Part shown: positions 18,923 through 27,466 of the stretch, in pieces | Layout: each line of letters begins with the position of its first letter | Numbering within the stretch: the first letter of the stretch is position 1 | Assembly: GCF_019704135.1 (NCBI RefSeq) | Contig: NZ_AP024355.1 | Span: 1,420,001 to 1,484,000 of the forward strand | Reading direction: 5' to 3' | Length of the DNA: 64,000 nt | Origin: Desulfuromonas versatilis | Lineage (GTDB): Bacteria > Desulfobacterota > Desulfuromonadia > Desulfuromonadales > NIT-T3 | Notes under the pieces: generated by a model | What the model saw: the letters and a program-made list of their open reading frames with translations, nothing else | What the model was told of the DNA's origin: nothing | Database searches by the model: none | Made by a program: the position numbers and the translations under genes

Positions 18923-19273
18923 TCAGCGCGGGGAGTCCTTCAATTCCATTTCAATGGTCAGTTCCTTGAGACGCCGAATCTGTTGGTCCAACCGATCCCG
19001 CTCACTCCGACACCGGTCATTGACCTTTTGCAGCTGTTTAAGGTCGGCCTGCTGTTTTTGCGACTGTTCCAGGATGCTGGCGATGCTTTTTGCCCGCCGG
19101 GCCCAGGGGCTTTGCGGGTAGCTGCGCTGCAGTTCCACGAAGGGCTGGGGGAGCTGCGAGGCCGGCAACTGGTCGAGCCCCTGGCGGAACAGGGCTTCAT
19201 CGTATGGCAGCACAACTCCGCAGCCGCACAGGGAGCCGAGCAGGAGCAGCAGGTAAACACCCCTCCGGATCAT
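18923..19273 (-). CDS. Small predicted lipoprotein with coiled coil
   Basis: A 116-residue protein with an N-terminal hydrophobic stretch ending in a lipobox-like LCGC, so probably lipid-anchored after export. Residues about 60-110 are charged and heptad-like (SILEQSQKQQADLKQLQKVN), a likely coiled coil. Its start overlaps the end of the upstream GGDEF gene by 4 nt (ATGA), indicating coupling. Function unknown; it could be an envelope partner of that membrane protein. Confidence 0.75.
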   Translation of the reverse strand: MIRRGVYLLLLLGSLCGCGVVLPYDEALFRQGLDQLPASQLPQPFVELQRSYPQSPWARRAKSIASILEQSQKQQADLKQLQKVNDRCRSERDRLDQQIRRLKELTIEMELKDSPR

Positions 19274-20601
19274 CGCTTGTCGCGCCTGTCGAAGAGAAAA
19301 TTGCTCCCCGGTTTGTCCTTGAGGTATTTTTTCAATTTGGCGCTTTCCCGGCTGATCGCCTCAGGTGAGGGATGGCTCAGGTTGTCGGTGCAGACCACCG
19401 CGACCGAGATGGTCATCAGGGGGAATTGCCGCTCCACACCGTAGCGGTCGTGGGCCACAAAGGAACCCGCCTGGCGGTCTTCCGCCGAGTAGAATTCGGG
19501 AGCCAGCCGGTCGAACGCCTCAACCAGGCCAGGTGCCAGCATCTCGGCCCGTTCGGTGGTGGTGATGACCACGTAGTCATCCCCCCCCACGTGGCCGACC
19601 AAGTCGTCCGGGGCCCCGATTTCCTTCACCAGGCTGTTGATCATTCGGCCTACCCGGTTGATCACGTCGCTGCCGGCCTGATAACCGTAGCGGTCATTGT
19701 AGGCCTTGAAGTTGTCCAGGTCAATGTAGACCTGGGCGAAGGGGCTGCCGGCGCCCAGGCGCCGGGACATCTCCTGGTCGATGGCCAGGTTGCCCGGAAG
19801 CCGGGTCAGGGGGTTGGCGTCAAGATGCAGCTGGTCCAGTTCCCGCAGCTTTATCCCCATCTCCCCGAAGGCCCGGGCGAGCTGGCCGAACTCATCCCGG
19901 GAGCTGTTGCCGATCTGGTAGTCGAAACTGCCCGCTGCAATCTCGCGGGTGGCGGAGATCAGCCCGGAGACGGAGCGGTGAATATAGAAGATGACCGACA
20001 GGGCGACGGGGGTACCCAGGGCCAGCCCCAGCAGCGCAAAAAAAATGGCCCGATGAAACGCTTCGGCGCTCCTTCGAGTCAGCTCCTGGAGGCTTTGGTC
20101 GATGTGCGCACCACGTTCGGCCAGAAACGTATCTAAGGCGCCGATCAGCCCGTCGATGCTGGCAATCAGGGCACTTTTACCCGCCTCGCTGTTCCCAGGG
20201 GGGGGCTGCTTGGGGGCGGCGAGCTCCCCGTCGAGGATCAAGCGGTATTCGGTGACGGCAAGGTGAAGCGAATCGGGGAGCCCTCCCTGCAGGGGGAGCC
20301 GGCTCAATCTATCCCAGTTGTCCGCGAACTCTTCACCGCGGCGGACGAGCAGTTCGCGCAGCGCCGGGTCCTTGAGCAGCAGAAACTGTCTTTCCACCCG
20401 CTCCTGGGACAACAGATTCTGGCGCAGATCGCGGGCAATGCCCAGGGCGGCGAAGTCGCCGGCAACCAGCGCTTCGGTCCTGTCGGTCTGCTCGCCGAGG
20501 CAGGCCAGGGCATAGAGGATCGCCAAGGCTCCGAACAGAGCCAGCAGCAGATAGCTGAGGGCGATTTTGTGGGTGACGGTCAGTCGTGATGGTCGGCCCA
20601 T
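19270..20601 (-). CDS. Membrane HAMP-GGDEF protein with atypical GGDDY site
   Basis: A 443-residue inner-membrane signalling protein. Two transmembrane helices (about 11-32 and 185-210) flank a helical extracytoplasmic sensor; a HAMP domain follows, then a GGDEF domain (about 275-430). The substrate strand YIDLDNFKAYNDRYGYQAGS is well kept, but the active-site loop reads GHVGGDDYVVI instead of GG(D/E)EF, and the arginine of the RxxD inhibitory site is absent. It may be a weak diguanylate cyclase or a catalytically silent nucleotide sensor. Cotranscribed with the downstream lipoprotein (4-nt overlap). Confidence 0.85.
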   Translation of the reverse strand: MGRPSRLTVTHKIALSYLLLALFGALAILYALACLGEQTDRTEALVAGDFAALGIARDLRQNLLSQERVERQFLLLKDPALRELLVRRGEEFADNWDRLSRLPLQGGLPDSLHLAVTEYRLILDGELAAPKQPPPGNSEAGKSALIASIDGLIGALDTFLAERGAHIDQSLQELTRRSAEAFHRAIFFALLGLALGTPVALSVIFYIHRSVSGLISATREIAAGSFDYQIGNSSRDEFGQLARAFGEMGIKLRELDQLHLDANPLTRLPGNLAIDQEMSRRLGAGSPFAQVYIDLDNFKAYNDRYGYQAGSDVINRVGRMINSLVKEIGAPDDLVGHVGGDDYVVITTTERAEMLAPGLVEAFDRLAPEFYSAEDRQAGSFVAHDRYGVERQFPLMTISVAVVCTDNLSHPSPEAISRESAKLKKYLKDKPGSNFLFDRRDKR

Positions 20602-20633
20602 GATTCCATTGCGCCGGCGGGCAGCCCCGCTGC

Positions 20634-21659
20634 TCAGGAGAAAAGCCCGCCTTCCGACCCTGGTTCGGCCGGCAGCCGGTGAAAGTGGCGGTAGGCCAGG
20701 GGGGTTGCCGTCCGCCCTCGCGGGGTGCGGTTGAGGTAGCCCTGCTGCAGCAGATAGGGCTCGATGACATCCTCGATGGTGTCTTTTTCCTCGCCTACCG
20801 CGGCGGCCAGGGTCTCCAGGCCGACGGGGCCGCCGGAAAACTTGTCGATGATGGTCAGCAGGATCTGCCGGTCCATGTGGTCAAAGCCGCACCGATCCAC
20901 CTCCAGACGCTCCAGGGCCCGGTCGGCCACGGCGGCGGTGATGGTCCCGTTGGCTTTGACCTGGGCAAAATCCCGCACCCGGCGCAGCAAGCGATTGGCA
21001 ATGCGGGGGGTGCCGCGGCTGCGGCGGGCGATCTCCAGGGCGCCCTCGGTTTCGATGGGCACGCCGAGGATGCCGGAGCTGCGGCGGACAATGGTGGCAA
21101 GTTCTTCCGGGGTGTAGAACTCGAGCCGCGACATGACCCCGAAGCGATCGCGCAAGGGGGAGGAGAGCAACCCGGCACGGGTGGTGGCCCCCACCAGGGT
21201 GAAGCGGGGGATGTCGAGCTTGATGGTGCGCGCCGAGGGGCCTTGGCCGATGATGATGTCGAGCTGATAGTCCTCCATGGCCGGGTAGAGGATCTCTTCC
21301 ACCACCGGCGAGAGGCGGTGGATCTCGTCGATGAACAGCACGTCCCCGGCCTCGAGGTTGGTAAGGATCGCCGCCAGGTCACCGGTCTTCTCGATGACCG
21401 GCCCCGAGGTGCTCTTGATGCCCACCCCCATCTCGTTGGCGATGATGTTGGCCAGGGTGGTCTTGCCGAGCCCCGGCGGGCCGTAGAAAAGCACGTGGTC
21501 CAGGGCCTCGGCGCGGTTGCGGGCCGCGGCGATGAAGACCTCGAGGTTCTCCTTGGCCTTGGCCTGGCCGATGTACTCGACCAGGCTGCGCGGGCGCAGA
21601 CTGGTCTCGTAGCTATCGTCGTCACCGGTTGTGCCGGCGGTAATCATGCGATCGGACAT
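20634..21659 (-). CDS. ruvB: Holliday junction helicase motor RuvB
   Basis: AAA+ ATPase of 341 residues that drives branch migration with RuvA. The family core is complete: [12 protein letters not shown], Walker [13 protein letters not shown], Walker [11 protein letters not shown], sensor 1 [18 protein letters not shown], and the C-terminal winged helix. A second Met at residue 5 is an alternative start. It lies 55 bp after ruvA in a yebC-ruvC-ruvA-ruvB cluster. Confidence 0.97.
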   Translation of the reverse strand: MSDRMITAGTTGDDDSYETSLRPRSLVEYIGQAKAKENLEVFIAAARNRAEALDHVLFYGPPGLGKTTLANIIANEMGVGIKSTSGPVIEKTGDLAAILTNLEAGDVLFIDEIHRLSPVVEEILYPAMEDYQLDIIIGQGPSARTIKLDIPRFTLVGATTRAGLLSSPLRDRFGVMSRLEFYTPEELATIVRRSSGILGVPIETEGALEIARRSRGTPRIANRLLRRVRDFAQVKANGTITAAVADRALERLEVDRCGFDHMDRQILLTIIDKFSGGPVGLETLAAAVGEEKDTIEDVIEPYLLQQGYLNRTPRGRTATPLAYRHFHRLPAEPGSEGGLFS

Positions 21660-21714
21660 AAGACTCGTTCGAGGTTCGAGGTCTTTGCGTTCAACAGGGA
21701 ACGTCGAACAGGAT

Positions 21715-22317
21715 TTATTTGGCCAGCACTTTCAGGGCTCCCTTGAGGATCTCTTCCACGGGGGTGTCGGCGGGGATCTCCATGGCCTCGAGGACTTTTT
21801 TCGCCTGGTTTTCCTTGTAGCCCAGGTTGAGCAGGGCCGACAGGGTGTCGTCAAGGGCGTTGGCCGGAGCCTGAGCGGGGGCGGCTTTGCGGGCTCCCGC
21901 GGAGGGGGCCAGGCCGAGTTTGCCGATTTTTTCCTTGAGCTCGAGCACCAGGCGCTCGGCGGTCTTCTTCCCGATGCCGGGGATCGCCGAGAGCCGCTTG
22001 ATGTTCCCCTCGGCCAGCGCCGCCATCAACTCATCGGAAGGGATGTTGGAGAGGATGTTGACCGCCAGCTTCGGGCCAACCCCCGAGACGCCGATGAGCA
22101 GGCCGAACATCTCCTTCTCGCCCGGGGTCAGAAACCCGAAGAGCTGGATCGCGTCCTCTTTGACGTGGGTGTGCACGTGCAGGCGGACCTTGCCTGTTTC
22201 GGGCAGGGAATAGAAGGTCGACAGGGGGATCACGACGCGGTAGCCCACCCCGCCGACGTCGACGATCAAATGGTCGATGGATTTGTAGGCGATCTCGCCG
22301 GTGAGCAGGGCAATCAT
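21715..22317 (-). CDS. ruvA: Holliday junction DNA-binding protein RuvA
   Basis: A 200-residue junction-binding subunit. The N-terminal OB fold starts [13 protein letters not shown] and contains the conserved VGGVGYRV stretch; helix-hairpin-helix motifs ([12 protein letters not shown] and [16 protein letters not shown]) lie in domain II; the C-terminal UBA-like domain (from about 155) contacts RuvB. No Shine-Dalgarno is visible; the region upstream is made of heptamer repeats. Confidence 0.96.
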   Translation of the reverse strand: MIALLTGEIAYKSIDHLIVDVGGVGYRVVIPLSTFYSLPETGKVRLHVHTHVKEDAIQLFGFLTPGEKEMFGLLIGVSGVGPKLAVNILSNIPSDELMAALAEGNIKRLSAIPGIGKKTAERLVLELKEKIGKLGLAPSAGARKAAPAQAPANALDDTLSALLNLGYKENQAKKVLEAMEIPADTPVEEILKGALKVLAK

Positions 22318-22325
22318 GGAAAACC

Positions 22326-22353
22326 AGTGATCAGTAATGAGTGATTAGTGATT
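22326..22353. repeat. Heptamer tandem repeat before ruvA
   Basis: Four 7-bp units read on the plus strand: AGTGATC, AGTAATG, AGTGATT, AGTGATT. They fill the short gap between ruvC and ruvA and lie directly upstream of the ruvA start. Confidence 0.65.
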
Positions 22354-22374
22354 GGTGAAAAGCCACTGCAAAAA

Positions 22375-22881
22375 TCATCGCTTTTTTGCCAGTGCTTGTT
22401 CGAGCCGATTGCTGAGGCCGGCGCTGTGGGCGTGGCAGATGGCGACGGCGAGGGCGTCGGAGGCGTCCTCCTGGGCGATCTCGGGCAGGTTCATCAGGAC
22501 CTTGACCATCTGTTGAACCTGCTGCTTGGCCGCCTTGCCGTAGCCGACCACGGCGTTTTTTACCTGCAGGGCGGAGTATTCGTGGACCGGCAGCCCATGG
22601 TTCACCCCCACCAGCAGGGCGGCGCCGCGGGCATGGCCGAGCTTGAGAGCCGAAAGGGCGTTCTTGGCGACGAAGATGCTTTCCACCGCCACCGCCTCCG
22701 GGGCGTAGTCGGCGATCACCCGGCAGAGCCCGTCGTGGATCAGCTTGAGGCGGTCGGCCAGATCGGCATCGCTGCGGGTGAATATGGCCCCGTTGTCGAT
22801 GTGGATCAGGCGGTTGCCCTGTTTTTCGATTACCCCGTAGCCGGTTATCCGACTGCCGGGGTCGATTCCGAGAATCCGCAT
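22375..22881 (-). CDS. ruvC: Holliday junction resolvase RuvC
   Basis: Structure-specific endonuclease that resolves junctions bound by RuvAB. From the chosen ATG ([11 protein letters not shown]) it has 168 residues, the normal size. Acidic catalytic residues are visible in LGIDPGS and in [22 protein letters not shown]; the later conserved stretch is [20 protein letters not shown] 45 nt upstream would add residues encoded by the tandem repeat and is unlikely. No clear Shine-Dalgarno precedes the ATG. Confidence 0.95.
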   Translation of the reverse strand: MRILGIDPGSRITGYGVIEKQGNRLIHIDNGAIFTRSDADLADRLKLIHDGLCRVIADYAPEAVAVESIFVAKNALSALKLGHARGAALLVGVNHGLPVHEYSALQVKNAVVGYGKAAKQQVQQMVKVLMNLPEIAQEDASDALAVAICHAHSAGLSNRLEQALAKKR

Positions 22882-22886
22882 AAATT

Positions 22887-22914
22887 CAGTGGGCAGTGGA
22901 CAGTGGACAGTGAA
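22887..22914. repeat. Heptamer tandem repeat before ruvC
   Basis: Four 7-bp units: CAGTGGG, CAGTGGA, CAGTGGA, CAGTGAA. The next 30 bp carry the complementary motif (GATCACTG, GGTCACTGG), so part of the gap can pair with the repeat. It lies immediately upstream of the ruvC start codon. Confidence 0.7.
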
Positions 22915-22945
22915 AAAACTGATCACTGTTCACAGGTCACTGGTT

Positions 22946-23692
22946 TTACCCCATCACCTTTTCGATCTCCTCGTCGGAGATGTCGAAGTTGGCGTAGACG
23001 TTCTGGACGTCGTCGTTGTCCTCGAGCTTGTCCATCATCTTGAGCATCTGCTCGGCCTGCTTGCCTTCGAGCTGGACCATGTTCTGGGGGAGCATGGTGA
23101 CTTCGGCGGTTTCCCATTTAAGCCCCTTGGCCGCGAGGGCCTCGCGGACGTCGATGAAATCCGCCGGGTCGGTGATGACCTCGTAGGCATCCCCCTCGTC
23201 CTTGACGTCCTCGGCGCCGGCTTCCAGAGCCGCTTCGAAAATCGCCTCGAAATCGCTGTCGGTGCTGAAGGCGATCAGCCCCTTGCGGTCGAACAGGAAG
23301 GCGACCGAGCCGCTGACCCCGAGGTTGCCGTTGTGCTTGGTGAAGATGTGCCGGACGTCGGCCACGGTGCGGGTGCGGTTGTCGGTCATGAACTCGACGA
23401 TGATCGCCACCCCGCCGGGACCGTAGCCCTCGAAGGTTCCCTCCTCGTAGTTGACCCCCTCCAGGTCGCCGGTCCCCTTCTTGATGGCCCGGTCGATGTT
23501 GTCCTTGGGCATGTTCTCGCCCTTGGCCTTGTCAACCGCGGTGCGCAGGCGGGGGTTGGAGTCGAGGTCGCCGCCGCCGATCTTGGCCGCGACGGTGATC
23601 TCCTTGATCAGTTTGGTGAATATCTTGCCCCGCTTGGCGTCCTGGGCGCCCTTGCGGTGTTTGATGTTGGCCCATTTGCTGTGTCCTGCCAT
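22946..23692 (-). CDS. yebC: YebC/PmpR-family regulatory protein
   Basis: A 248-residue protein of the YebC family. It begins with the family signature [22 protein letters not shown] and has [17 protein letters not shown] and the [12 protein letters not shown] strand. Relatives act as DNA-binding regulators or, as shown more recently for some members, as translation factors that relieve ribosome stalling. It stands first in the ruvCAB cluster, an arrangement seen in many bacteria. Confidence 0.94.
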   Translation of the reverse strand: MAGHSKWANIKHRKGAQDAKRGKIFTKLIKEITVAAKIGGGDLDSNPRLRTAVDKAKGENMPKDNIDRAIKKGTGDLEGVNYEEGTFEGYGPGGVAIIVEFMTDNRTRTVADVRHIFTKHNGNLGVSGSVAFLFDRKGLIAFSTDSDFEAIFEAALEAGAEDVKDEGDAYEVITDPADFIDVREALAAKGLKWETAEVTMLPQNMVQLEGKQAEQMLKMMDKLEDNDDVQNVYANFDISDEEIEKVMG

Positions 23693-23883
23693 CTGTCTCT
23701 GCTCCTTGAGGTATTTCTGTGTGGCGGAAAACCGTTCAATCCTAGCATGAAAAAATGGTGTCCGACAAGGCCTTTCCCCGCCCGGGAGGCGGCCCCCGCC
23801 GGTTTACGGGCAGGGGAATCCTGTCGGCCTGCGAGCGGAGGATGCCGGCGAGTGGAAGCGCGCGAAAGTTGGCCTGTCGGCAC

Positions 23884-23910
23884 AGAAAAGCCGACCCTCG
23901 CGGGCCGGCT
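23884..23910 (-). terminator. Terminator after the cytidylate-kinase-like/BON gene
   Basis: On the minus strand an AGCCGGCCC ... GGTCGGCT hairpin is followed by TTTTC. It lies about 33 bp past the stop codon. Confidence 0.7.
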
Positions 23911-23942
23911 CTGTGTCTGAACGGCTGTTTTCACCGGAGCCT

Positions 23943-24770
23943 TCAGTGCTCCCTTGGATAATTGCGATATTCGATGACCCTGAGCTGATCGTTGATCTTC
24001 TTGACCCCCTCAAGCCCCTTGACCAGGTTGATGGCGGCATCGTGTTCATCCTGGCCGTGGATGTGCCCGGAGAGGGTGACTACCCCGTCCTTGACCTTGA
24101 TTTCCAGGTGATGGCCGTCGAGGTCATGGGAGGAGAGGATGGCGATCTCGGCCTTCTTGCGGATGATCAGGTCGGCGAGGACCTTTTTCGAGGCCCCCTT
24201 CTGCTCGACCAGGTTGGGATCCTTGACCCCGTCGCAGATGAGCTTGACCGCGGTGTCTTCGTTGATGCGCGAGGTGTTGATAATCAGATCGTAGTGCAGC
24301 GGGTCGGCCCAGTCGCGGTCGAAATAGTACTTGATGAACCCTGCCCGCTGCTGGTCGCTCTTGCGGACCAGGGTCCTGGCCAGGTCGGGGTCGAGCCATT
24401 CCCGTTCGGCCCAGCGTTCGACGCGCTCTTCGAAGGGGGCGATGATGCGCACCCGGAATATGTGGCTGACCCCCTTCAGAAGGTCCTGACCGCCGCGCCC
24501 GTAGATGATCACGTTCCCCTTGAGCGCGTATTCCAGAACGATCAGCTCGATCTGGTGCAGATCGACCTCGATCTGCTCGTCGAGCTTTTCCACGAAGGCC
24601 GGCGGCTTTTCGTCGGCTTTCTCCAACGCCTCGGGCGTCAGCCCGTAATCGGGGGCAACCTTGCGGATCGCTTCGCCGTCAACCAGGGTATAACCCAGTT
24701 TTTCCGCAGCCTTGTGCGCAATGGGAATGCCTGCGCTGCCCATTTCCCGCGAGATGGTGATGATGGCCAT
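23943..24770 (-). CDS. Cytidylate-kinase-like protein fused to a BON domain
   Basis: 275 residues in two parts. Residues 1 to about 200 match the cytidylate-kinase-like family: MAIITISREMGSAGIPIAHKAAEKLGYTLVD, a GRGGQDLLKG stretch and a basic segment with the DRDWADPLHYDLIINTSRI motif. The nucleotide loop is SREMGSAG rather than a classical P-loop, as usual for this group. Residues about 205-268 form a BON domain (LEIKVKDGVVTLSGHIHG ... GVKKINDQLRV), normally found on envelope or lipid-associated proteins. There is no signal peptide, so it should be cytoplasmic. True CMP kinase activity is doubtful. Confidence 0.82.
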   Translation of the reverse strand: MAIITISREMGSAGIPIAHKAAEKLGYTLVDGEAIRKVAPDYGLTPEALEKADEKPPAFVEKLDEQIEVDLHQIELIVLEYALKGNVIIYGRGGQDLLKGVSHIFRVRIIAPFEERVERWAEREWLDPDLARTLVRKSDQQRAGFIKYYFDRDWADPLHYDLIINTSRINEDTAVKLICDGVKDPNLVEQKGASKKVLADLIIRKKAEIAILSSHDLDGHHLEIKVKDGVVTLSGHIHGQDEHDAAINLVKGLEGVKKINDQLRVIEYRNYPREH

Positions 24771-24880
24771 ATCTCTCCCCTATCCATGTAATATTGCAAC
24801 AGAAACGGAATCAATTCTAACAAGCTTTGCGCAGCTTGAAAAGAGTTAATTCCGATTCGGCCCCTCGGCGGGAGGCGGGG

Positions 24881-25837
24881 TCAGTAAATCGGCTTGTGGT
24901 CGAAGAAGTGTTTTGCCTCGATGAAGCGCACCGTGCGGCTTTTCGAGCGCATGACGATGGAGTGGGTATCGGCACCGCCCGAAAAATAGCGGACCCCGCG
25001 AAGCAGATCGCCGTTGGTGACGCCGGTAGCGGCAAAAAAGACGTCGCCGCGGGCCATGTCCTCGGTCGCGTAGACGCGATCGAAATCCTCGATCCCCATG
25101 GTGCGGGCCCGGTCGCGTTCCTCGTTGCTCATGAAGACCAGGCGCCCCTGCATCTCCCCGCCCATGCATTTAAGGGCCGCTGCCGCCAGGACCCCTTCGG
25201 GTGCTCCGCCGATCCCCATCAGCAGGTCGACGCCGCTGCCCTCGACGGCCGCAGCGATGGCCGGGGCTACGTCGCCGTCGCTGATCAGGTGAATCCGGGC
25301 GCCGGCCTTGCGGATCTCGTTGACCATCTTGTCGTGCCGAGGCCGCTCCAGGATAACCACGGTGAGGTCCTCGACGTAACATTTTTTCGCCTCGGCCACC
25401 CGTTTCAGGTTGGTGGCGGGCGAGGCGTTGATATCGATCGCCCCCCGGGCCGAAGGGCCTACGGCGATTTTCTCCATGTACATGTCCGGGGCGTGAAGAA
25501 AGCCCCCGCGCGGCGCCAGGGCGATGGTGGCGATCGAACCGTTCATCCCCTTGGCGCAGATGTTGGTCCCCTCCAGCGGGTCGACGGCGATGTCGACTTC
25601 GGTCCCCTCGTTGCCGTTGCCGACTTTTTCGCCGATATAGAGCATCGGGGCTTCGTCCATCTCCCCCTCGCCGATGACCACGATTCCGTTGATCTCGATG
25701 GAATCCAGCGTACGGCGCATGGCATTGGTGGCCGCCTCGTCGGCTGCGTTCTTGTTTCCCTTGCCGACCCAACGGCCACAGGCCAGGGCTGCTGCTTCGG
25801 TGACCCTGACCAGTTCCAGTGCCAGGTTGCGATCCAT
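24881..25837 (-). CDS. glpX: Class II fructose-1,6-bisphosphatase GlpX
   Basis: Metal-dependent gluconeogenic phosphatase, 318 residues. Family motifs: VIGEGEMDEAPMLYIGE, the substrate and metal loop DIAVDPLEGTNICAKG, GIGGAPEGVLAAAALKC and FFAATGVTNGDLLRGV. AGGAGG lies close before the ATG. Gluconeogenesis fits an organism living on acetate or other short organic acids. It is divergent from the rhodanese gene across 195 bp. Confidence 0.95.
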   Translation of the reverse strand: MDRNLALELVRVTEAAALACGRWVGKGNKNAADEAATNAMRRTLDSIEINGIVVIGEGEMDEAPMLYIGEKVGNGNEGTEVDIAVDPLEGTNICAKGMNGSIATIALAPRGGFLHAPDMYMEKIAVGPSARGAIDINASPATNLKRVAEAKKCYVEDLTVVILERPRHDKMVNEIRKAGARIHLISDGDVAPAIAAAVEGSGVDLLMGIGGAPEGVLAAAALKCMGGEMQGRLVFMSNEERDRARTMGIEDFDRVYATEDMARGDVFFAATGVTNGDLLRGVRYFSGGADTHSIVMRSKSRTVRFIEAKHFFDHKPIY

Positions 25838-25956
25838 GTGTGAAGTCCTCCTTTAAGTCGGGTAGCCGCGAACCCGCAATCCTGGAGTCCGGGCCGTAAC
25901 TGAATGGCCGGTATCATGGCATGAAACCAGGGGAAAGACAAGTTTTGGGGTGAAAG

Positions 25957-25976
25957 TATATGCAAATTTGCATATA
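25957..25976. promoter_or_regulatory. Perfect 20-bp palindrome overlapping a -10 box
   Basis: TATATGCAAATTTGCATATA is fully self-complementary and lies in the glpX/rhodanese intergenic gap. A consensus -10 (TATAAT) for the plus-strand gene sits at 25973-25978, overlapping the right end. The matching -35 region is poor. The layout suggests an operator for a dimeric regulator. Confidence 0.6.
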
Positions 25977-26032
25977 ATGACGGCAAAGCGATCGGTTTCC
26001 GCAATCAACCCGCGCAAGGAGGGCTGCCGCCA

Positions 26033-26422
26033 ATGCGAGGCAAATTCATGATTTCCCTGTTGTTCCTGGTGGCGACCATCGGCTCCGCCTGGGCCGCTCA
26101 GGTCGGCCAGGTCAACTCAGCCGAGTCCCAGAAATTGCTGCGCCAGCATCCCGGGCTTTTCCTGCTCGATGTCAGGACGCCCGAGGAGTACCGGGAGGTG
26201 CGGCTGGAGGGGGCCCGGCTGATTCCCATCGACCAGGTCGTGGCCCGGCTTCGGGAAATCCCCTTCGACAGACCGGTTCTGGTCTATTGCGCGATAGGCT
26301 CGCGCAGCAGCCAGGTCGCGGATTATCTCGTTCGCCAGGGCCATCCCGAGGTTTTCAACATGACCGGCGGCATCTGGGGTTGGCAGCTCAGGGGGTACCC
26401 CGTGCTCAAGGGGGCGCCCTGA
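26033..26422 (+). CDS. Exported rhodanese-like protein
   Basis: A 129-residue single-domain rhodanese. An N-terminal signal peptide (MISLLFLVATIGSAWAA within the first 22 residues) sends it to the periplasm. The domain has the LLDVRTPEEYREVRLEGARLIP strand-turn, the active-site loop VYCAIGSRSS with the catalytic Cys, and the GGIWGWQLRGYPV ending. The sulfur or thiol substrate is unknown. AAGGAGG lies about 10 nt upstream; an ATG 15 nt downstream is an alternative start. Confidence 0.9.
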   Translation: MRGKFMISLLFLVATIGSAWAAQVGQVNSAESQKLLRQHPGLFLLDVRTPEEYREVRLEGARLIPIDQVVARLREIPFDRPVLVYCAIGSRSSQVADYLVRQGHPEVFNMTGGIWGWQLRGYPVLKGAP

Positions 26423-26551
26423 TCCGTTATTCGTGGCGCCGTAGCCGTGGCGGCTTCTGGCGCCGCCGCGCAGCAGGGTAAACAGCATTGCGGCCAGCAG
26501 TAGGGCGGCAAGCAGCAGCAGCCAGATAGTTTCCTTTTTCATCCGTTTCAA
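26117..26551 (-). CDS. Doubtful small membrane ORF antisense to the rhodanese
   Basis: Starting at TTG 26551 there is a perfect AGGAGG with 8-nt spacing, followed by MKRMKKETIWLLLLAALLLAAMLF, a plausible signal anchor that lies outside the rhodanese gene. The frame then runs about 300 nt antisense through the rhodanese. The first 40 residues look real, the rest looks like a shadow. It may be a short gene that lost its own stop, or chance. Confidence 0.25.
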   Translation of the reverse strand: MKRMKKETIWLLLLAALLLAAMLFTLLRGGARSRHGYGATNNGSGRPLEHGVPPELPTPDAAGHVENLGMALANEIIRDLAAARAYRAIDQNRSVEGDFPKPGHDLVDGNQPGPLQPHLPVLLGRPDIEQEKPGMLAQQFLGLG

Positions 26552-26598
26552 CCCTGATTCCTCCTGCGGCGGCTGCAGCCGCCGGAAAGGGACGTGCC

Positions 26599-27339
26599 AT
26601 GCCACAAGGCGATCTGTTTGTCTGGGCTCACCGGGGGGATTCCGCCCATGCTCCGGAGAACACCCTGGCGGCTTTTGCCGCCGCCGAGGCGGCCGGTTGC
26701 GACGGCATCGAGCTCGACGTGCACCTGTGCCGCGACGGGGTGCCGGTGGTGATCCACGACGAGACCCTGCAGCGCACCACCGATGGCCGGGGGCGGGTGG
26801 CCGCCACCTGGCTGCGCCAGCTGCGGGAGCTCGACGCGGGAAGCTGGTACGCTGCGGCTTTTGCCGGTGAGCGCCTGCCGACCCTGCGGGAGGTCCTCGA
26901 ATGGGCCGAGGACCGGCTGCGGATCAATATCGAAATCAAATCCGCGGCGGCAGGGATGGCGGTGCTTGACCTGCTGGGTGATTTTCGGCGGGCCCGGGTG
27001 CTGATTTCCTCCTTTGATCATAAGCTGCTCGCCGCCCTGCGCCGCGACGCGCCAGAACTGCCCCTCGGCTTTCTGGTCGATTCCCGATTCTGGCGCGCTG
27101 GCCTCAGGCGTGCCGTGGCCAGCGGCGCCGAGAGTTTCCACCCCCGCCAGGACACCCTCAGCCGGGCCATGCTCAGCGCCTGTCGCGATGCGGGGCTGGC
27201 CCTTTACCCCTGGACCGTCGACGATGACAAACGGCTCAGCGAGCTGCTCAGGCTGGGGGTGGACGGCGTCTTCACCAACGACCCGGCCCGCGCGATTGCC
27301 TGTGCCCGCCCCCGCCGCCGGCCCGGCCCGGGCTGGTAA
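26599..27339 (+). CDS. Glycerophosphodiester phosphodiesterase
   Basis: A 246-residue GDPD-family enzyme that splits glycerophosphodiesters into glycerol 3-phosphate and an alcohol. Family motifs are clear: WAHRGDSAHAPENTLAAF with the catalytic HRG, DGIELDVHLCRDGVPVVIHDETLQRTT, and INIEIKSA. No signal peptide, so a cytoplasmic UgpQ-like enzyme. Its Shine-Dalgarno is weak. Confidence 0.93.
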   Translation: MPQGDLFVWAHRGDSAHAPENTLAAFAAAEAAGCDGIELDVHLCRDGVPVVIHDETLQRTTDGRGRVAATWLRQLRELDAGSWYAAAFAGERLPTLREVLEWAEDRLRINIEIKSAAAGMAVLDLLGDFRRARVLISSFDHKLLAALRRDAPELPLGFLVDSRFWRAGLRRAVASGAESFHPRQDTLSRAMLSACRDAGLALYPWTVDDDKRLSELLRLGVDGVFTNDPARAIACARPRRRPGPGW

Positions 27340-27348
27340 CTGCCGGTT

Positions 27349-27376
27349 TTGACAAGCAGTTCGCCCATGCTAAACT
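27349..27376 (+). promoter_or_regulatory. Sigma-70 promoter for the HAD gene
   Basis: TTGACA at 27349-27354 and TAAACT at 27371-27376 with a 16-bp spacer. The leader to the HAD start is about 85 nt and contains a stranded AAGGAG near 27409. Confidence 0.65.
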
Positions 27377-27466
27377 GGGATAGCATATAGCCCTCAGTTT
27401 TCCCCGTAAGGAGCAGTCACCCGCGGCCCGCTGGGCAAGTTCCCGGTCCTCGGGGCATATCAAATA

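Noticed and set aside
24820-24837. CAAGCT-TTGCGC-AGCTTG as glpX terminator
   Set aside because: Six-bp arms with only TTAG after them on the minus strand; too weak to call.
27377-27466. Riboswitch in the HAD gene leader
   Set aside because: The leader is GC-rich with a stranded AAGGAG, but I could match no known riboswitch core such as the c-di-GMP GEMM type.
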